Shown here: positions 59,423-64,000 of the stretch, piece by piece | How the letters are laid out: each line of letters begins with the position of its first letter | Numbering within the stretch: position 1 is the first letter of the stretch | Source of the DNA: Arcuatula senhousia | Lineage: Eukaryota; Mollusca; Bivalvia; Mytilida; Mytilidae | Assembly: GCA_963971305.1 (NCBI GenBank) | Contig: OZ020305.1 | Location: 12,743,001 to 12,807,000, forward strand | Direction of reading: 5' to 3' | DNA length: 64,000 bases | Position numbers and translations under genes: made by a program | The notes under the pieces: model-generated | Seen by the model: the letters and a program-made list of their open reading frames with translations, nothing else | What the model was told of the DNA's origin: nothing | Databases searched by the model: none

Positions 59423-60654
59423 AACCTCACCATAATAAGCAAATAAGCAATAAGATATACTTTTTCTTGATTTGTTCTCCCTTAATCCGATAAGACGTTA
59501 GAACATAGCAAAGTGTTGTTATTTTTATGGTATGTTGAAGAAGCATCACTTTCATTTTGGGGGTTTGCTGTTGCATGGACTTCGAACTAATGATTTGAGT
59601 GAATTGCGATTGTTTTTCAACTTTATAAAATAAAAATTGACTTTGGTTCAGATTAATACTGCTGACGAATTGTACTCATGTTAATGGTCCTATGTTCATT
59701 AATTATGGAATCTATGGAATCTAGCTGGGGGTATTCTTTGGTTGGTTTCGAATTAGTTGCAATATAGTTTTTATATGGAGCTTTTTGCAAGACCGATGAG
59801 CATCGAACGTTACACTTTTGTGGGTATGGTGTGTGCATGCATTCCTACTTGCGTGCATGAGTGTGTGTTTGTGCTCCAGTGCGGTTATTTGATGCTGTTT
59901 TGTTAACATTCATTGCAAATCACATAACACGTAACTACCTTTATAAAAATATTTTAATTTAAAAATGACAATTTTGATATCTTCCATCTCTACGGCTGAG
60001 AATTCTAATCGAGCAAAGAAATTGCATAATCCTTTCTTTCGAATCTATATGCTAAAATTCTTTATTTATACTTATATGTATTAGTTGAAAAGGTGTAAAA
60101 TAAAACACCTCATACATGTAAACATGATAATGGTTCTGTTAATCATTGAAATCACAATGCCAAAAACAATCTCAATATCAAAGTTGTATGAAGGCAGCCC
60201 TAAAAAATGTCCTTTTGACGCCACTTCTAGCTGCTACCTCTTTAAAAGTGTATTTAATCCACATGAATAAGAGTGTGTTATCAAAAAGCAACAACTAAGT
60301 GTGACCATCTCAATACTTATTCTTGTAAAGCTCTTAGTTCTGTACCAGTATTGCACATTTAAATTCTATATATCACATATATAAATAACATTTTATCATG
60401 TTTGTTTAAATTAAAAGAGTTCCAAAATATGACCAAACGTTATATAAGAACTACCATGTCCAACCACAAAATTAAATTATTCATATATTTTATAATTAAA
60501 ACAGTTCATTAAATTATGATATCACGATGACGTGTGTATAACATTTAGGGTTCGATGAGGTTATCTTTTTACTGAAACTCCATATAAGATATAATACCGG
60601 TATCAAATTTACTTTTGAAAAGGAAATATGCAATATAATGCAAAAAAAATAATA
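59423..60654. other. Gene-free stretch 3' of the YHYH gene
   Basis: No exon or bounded repeat recognised. It probably includes the 3' UTR of the YHYH gene, though no clear minus-strand AATAAA was found close to the stop. Confidence 0.45.
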
Positions 60655-63600
60655 TCAATGCTTCACCATTGAGTACAATATCAAAATGATTGCAATGTTT
60701 ATCTTTATGGAAAACGGGATGAGATAAGAACAGCTGTTTTGGCCATACACCGTCGGGGATGCGGGCGTGGTCGAGGGTACAGTTGATGGGGATGGACGTG
60801 GACCGCCTCCCCCTGGCCTAGCTTCGGGACACTCACATAAGTAGTAAGTCCAGTCGGTTCCCCAATCTACAAAAGAAGACGGATATATTTACACATAACT
60901 AATTATTCATTTGAACACCCCAAAAAATGCATATGTATTTACAATTCACAGCTCAGTGCACTACATAACGCATCAGCATAGTTAGTACATGTATCATTTT
61001 CTTCTTTGTTCGCTTAATAACTTGTTTTCAGTTTGTCTTTTTATGAGAGTATGACCCACAGCGTCCACTGACCATCAAGCAAACAATGATAGATCAATCT
61101 AGTTAGTTTTATATGTATTTCAATTCCAGCTTTTATAGACACCATTAGTATCCTTACCATTTTGATTGAGATCACAATCATAAGTCACAGTTGCTGTTTC
61201 GGCATAAACTTCTCCGTGATAGCAACCAAGAAAATAAGGAAATTGCTCAGTCACGTGATATCGATACACCCCATTGACTTCGCGGCCATGACATTGGTCC
61301 AGATCCGCAGAAGTAAGCCATCGATTTGGAACGTCTGAAACGTTCGGACCATAAATAGGGAAACCGTCAAATGCAACTCCAATAAACTCATCAACTTCGT
61401 TTCTATATAAGCAGCTGTCTGGAATTTTGTGGTAATGATAAGCTCCGCCTGGTGACGTATGCCCGTCACAGCTATCGAATGTTTCTGCGCCGTTGCCCTC
61501 TACTGCGTTTACAGACCCCCCTGCAAGAGGGTTATAAATAGCAACACCTGTTCTCGTAAGCCCTATTGGACCGAAAGGAACACATGCTTTGTTTGCGGAA
61601 ACTATCGGTGTTTTACGTATCTTTTTATTAAAGTTTTGATCTGAGGGTGCATTTGGATTCACTGGTTCCCAGGCGTGGTCCGGAATACCAGATGAGGAAA
61701 TTATATAGCTGAAACACAAGTAGATATAGCACTATTACCTTTTTGTTTGTTTTTTAATTAAAGTTGTATGTCTTGCAATCGTAAAAAGTTTATTGCATTT
61801 TTATTACACGTTTCATACTTATAAGAAAGTAAAAAAATGGGTTGAGCAAAATCTAAAAAATTAGACGAACTAGCAAAAAAACAAACATGAAAAGTCATAT
61901 GACACGTGTTTAAATGACTATGTCGGTGTTAAAAGCTCGCTAGAGCTCGTGTTTTCTTGTTATGTAATGTACCGACTCTAAATAAAACTTTGATTTGATT
62001 TGATTTGATTTGAATGAAAACTCGCTCGTGCTCCTGGAAAGGGTTAATAAGACTACACATACCTTACGCTAGAAAATGTCACAATGGATGAGTCAGTTTA
62101 CAGATAGAAATTAAAGCATTGTGGGACTTAGTATTTTTTTCTAAAATTGCTATGCCAGTTGTAGTTAAATCACTCATTCTTAAAGAATGACTACTATTCA
62201 AAGCATGCAAATTTAAAAACTTTAGTGTGAAAAGAAATGAGTTATCTTTCTTAGACCAGAAAATTTCATCATTTTCAAATATGGAAAATTTATAAAGAAG
62301 CAAATCTTCAATAATATTTTTCGGATCATCATGAAAATTGAACTTGACCTATATTTTATTGTACTCAAAAGCTTTGCAAAATATCATTCAAATCCTTTGG
62401 TGCTTTTTTTCAAGTTAAAACGATAGGTATCTGTTTCAGAAAGAACTCTCAAGGAAGCATAACAAAGTAAGATAATACACATACACAATCAGTTTGAAAT
62501 AACTAAAAATGAATAAATGACCCGATAAATGAATATGATTAAAAAGGGCACATGTGGCTATTATAAAACTGAGAAGTCTTATTGCATATACTTGAAGCTT
62601 TAGCTTCTAACATAAATGGGGATTATCTGATTTCTCAATTGAGATTGTTAAATGGCAAAACTTTAAGCTCGAGTTTGTCTTTTAAATAAAAAACATAAAA
62701 AATGAACAACATCTTTTAAATTGTGAGATCAGAAATCCACGAGTAATAATGTAAGACGCTTTTTCTCCAAATAAGAAAAATAACGTTTTCCATTCCCTTA
62801 AACTTACTGCTCTGTATTCGATTCATCAACTGAAACTCTTGCATCATAACTTCCAGACACTCCAAACTTGGATATTTCTTCCGCTGTTAAGCTTGATGTG
62901 TATTTAATGAAAACTAATATTCCGTAAAGTAAGACTTGGGATATATGTGCCTGCAAGTGAAACAAAAGGATTATTACTATTTTAATAGTATCTCTAATTA
63001 ATATTTTAAAATATTATGGTTCTGCTAATTTCTCCTCTGTATCAATTATTGAAAGTGTGCGCGAAATATTTTTCTTGTACTCTTCCGAACTTTTCAGAGA
63101 GATGTGAAGCAACAACTACCCCATTGTTACTTTATTTAATTTGATTTAAGGATTGAATGTTGGTTTTGCACCAACAAACCTACTAGGCTAAAAATTAATA
63201 ACTGCATCTGACGCTTTTTGCCTATTCAAAAAAAGACACAAGCAAAGCCAAAATTTGAAAGGTCAAACAGTAATATCAAAAACACGGAGAGCACGAAATC
63301 AAACCAAAATGTATAGAACAGGGGTGATTGGGGCAAATTCGAAGAGGAACTTATGTCAGGAAAAATATGGGACAAATTCAATTCGAAGAGGAACTTATGT
63401 CAGGAAAAAATAATATCTTGAAATCTAAAAAATAAATTTCAACTGAAAATGCAAGACTTAGATGCTTCTCCGACACAACAGCGTTAGGTACCTTAGCGGG
63501 TTAACTTCGGGGAGACACAAGAGCCAACCATCCAACTGACTAAATAGTATCTAATTGCGATGCATAAACTATAAAAATTGATAATAAAATAAACAAAAGT

Positions 63601-63700
63601 CAAAAATTTGCTAATCTCCATTTACAGAAGTCAATTACAATGCAAAAAAACAAGAATGAATGTTTAAGCAAACATATGTCAAACATTTGCCTACCTTCAT
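60655..63700 (-). CDS. Secreted, probably GPI-anchored YHYH-domain protein (four exons)
   Basis: Exons: 63700-63695 (only ATG AAG), 62950-62808, 61708-61158 and 60866-60655. All introns are GT-AG with matching phases, giving 303 aa. Residues 1-25 (MKAHISQVLLYGILVFIKYT) form a signal peptide. The third exon carries the YHYH domain: GGAYHYHKIPDSC, VAFDGFPIYGP, then LDQCHGRE..GVYRYHVTEQFPYFLGCYHG. A Ser/Thr/Pro linker (SPSTVPSTTPASPT) leads to a hydrophobic C terminus (INIAIILILYSMVKH), which suggests a GPI-anchor signal. YHYH domains occur in bacteria and aquatic animals; the conserved His/Tyr/Cys pattern suggests metal binding but no activity is established. A six-base coding first exon is unusual yet fits signal peptide and phase. 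The frame is intact. Confidence 0.85.
61919..62012 (+). repeat. LINE 3' end with (TTTGA)n tail in a YHYH intron
   Basis: GTCGGTGTTAAAAGCTCGC, TAGAGCTCGTG, AATAAAACTTTGATTTGATT and further TTTGA repeats. A related piece is at 31265-31345 (GTCGGCATAAAAGCTCATTA, GAGCTTGTG). Typical 5'-truncated insertion. Confidence 0.5.
62320..62410 (+). repeat. Core fragment of the 50180-50754 MITE family
   Basis: CGGATCATCATGAAAATTGA, ACTTGACCTATATTTTATTG and AAATATCATTCAAATCCTTT match the ~160-bp core unit of 50180-50754; the terminal repeats are absent. Confidence 0.6.
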
Positions 63701-64000
63701 TTTACAGTAGTGCATTCAGCATTGTACCTCCGAAAAAAGTGTCTCTTATACTGATAATGTTAAGAATGTCAATAGTCATATTGGACTAAACTATCCATTC
63801 ACCATTCACCAATGCGGTATAAATAGCAAGCAAAATCACGATCTACCCTTATTTTTTTTATTTATAGTTTGTTAAATAGAGCATATTTAAATTCTAACAC
63901 ATTTACAACACAATACAAACCACGTGGTTTTGTTTTTTTTTTTAAATAAACCAACACTTTGGTCATGTATTCCTTGTTGGGTTAAACGACCATGAAATAA
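63701..64000 (-). promoter_or_regulatory. Putative upstream region of the YHYH gene
   Basis: Upstream on the minus strand, CTATAAATA occurs at about 63859-63867 and GCTATTTATACC at about 63817-63829, either of which could be a TATA element 120-165 bp before the ATG. No experimental-type evidence is visible. Confidence 0.3.

Overview
The window is animal nuclear DNA, most likely from a bivalve mollusc and probably a mussel of the Mytilus type. It is AT-rich, its genes are split by GT-AG introns, and it is crowded with the dispersed repeats common in bivalve genomes. These include elements opening with a CGTCGTCGTC stretch and closing with a GGCTCCTGGGAGCC hairpin, elements with ~155-168 bp tandem cores, MITEs and foldbacks. 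The organism call is inference from repeat style and gene families.

Layout. At 3.46-4.41 kb is the 3' part of a multipass membrane RING-H2 ubiquitin ligase, with a decayed C2H2 zinc-finger gene upstream (1.6-2.2 kb). At 12.79-16.65 kb is a complete five-exon CYP26-type cytochrome P450 (retinoic acid hydroxylase) with a TATA box and a nuclear-receptor-like direct repeat. At 60.66-63.70 kb, minus strand, is a four-exon gene for a secreted, probably GPI-anchored YHYH-domain protein.

The centrepiece is a single giant DNA transposon at 17,910-46,138 (28.2 kb). It has near-identical ~1.36 kb terminal inverted repeats beginning TATGGAACGCCC and a 6-bp target duplication (ATTTTT) at both edges. It carries two genes that start 200-240 bp inside the two TIRs and point inward. 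The left one (plus strand, intact, one exon) encodes a 438-aa SAM + helix-turn-helix + DDE integrase. The right one (minus strand, six exons over 17.7 kb) encodes a SAM + C2HC-finger + HECT ubiquitin ligase of about 686 aa with its catalytic cysteine present and one apparent 1-base frameshift in an A run. The N-terminal SAM domains of the two proteins resemble each other, which suggests that the transposase and the ubiquitin ligase may bind one another. The TIRs are built from diverged tandem units full of a ~20-bp GACGTTGAGTC-like motif. The ligase introns hold further repeats, including a dead reverse transcriptase, a LINE 3' end, a hAT-like MITE with an 8-bp TSD, a Harbinger-like MITE and an identical 461-bp direct repeat pair.

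From 46 to 60 kb there is no recognisable host gene. This stretch has nested repeats (48.2-53.2 kb), a 168-bp tandem array that includes three copies of a ~350-bp SINE-like block (54.4-57.6 kb), and long perfect or near-perfect foldbacks.
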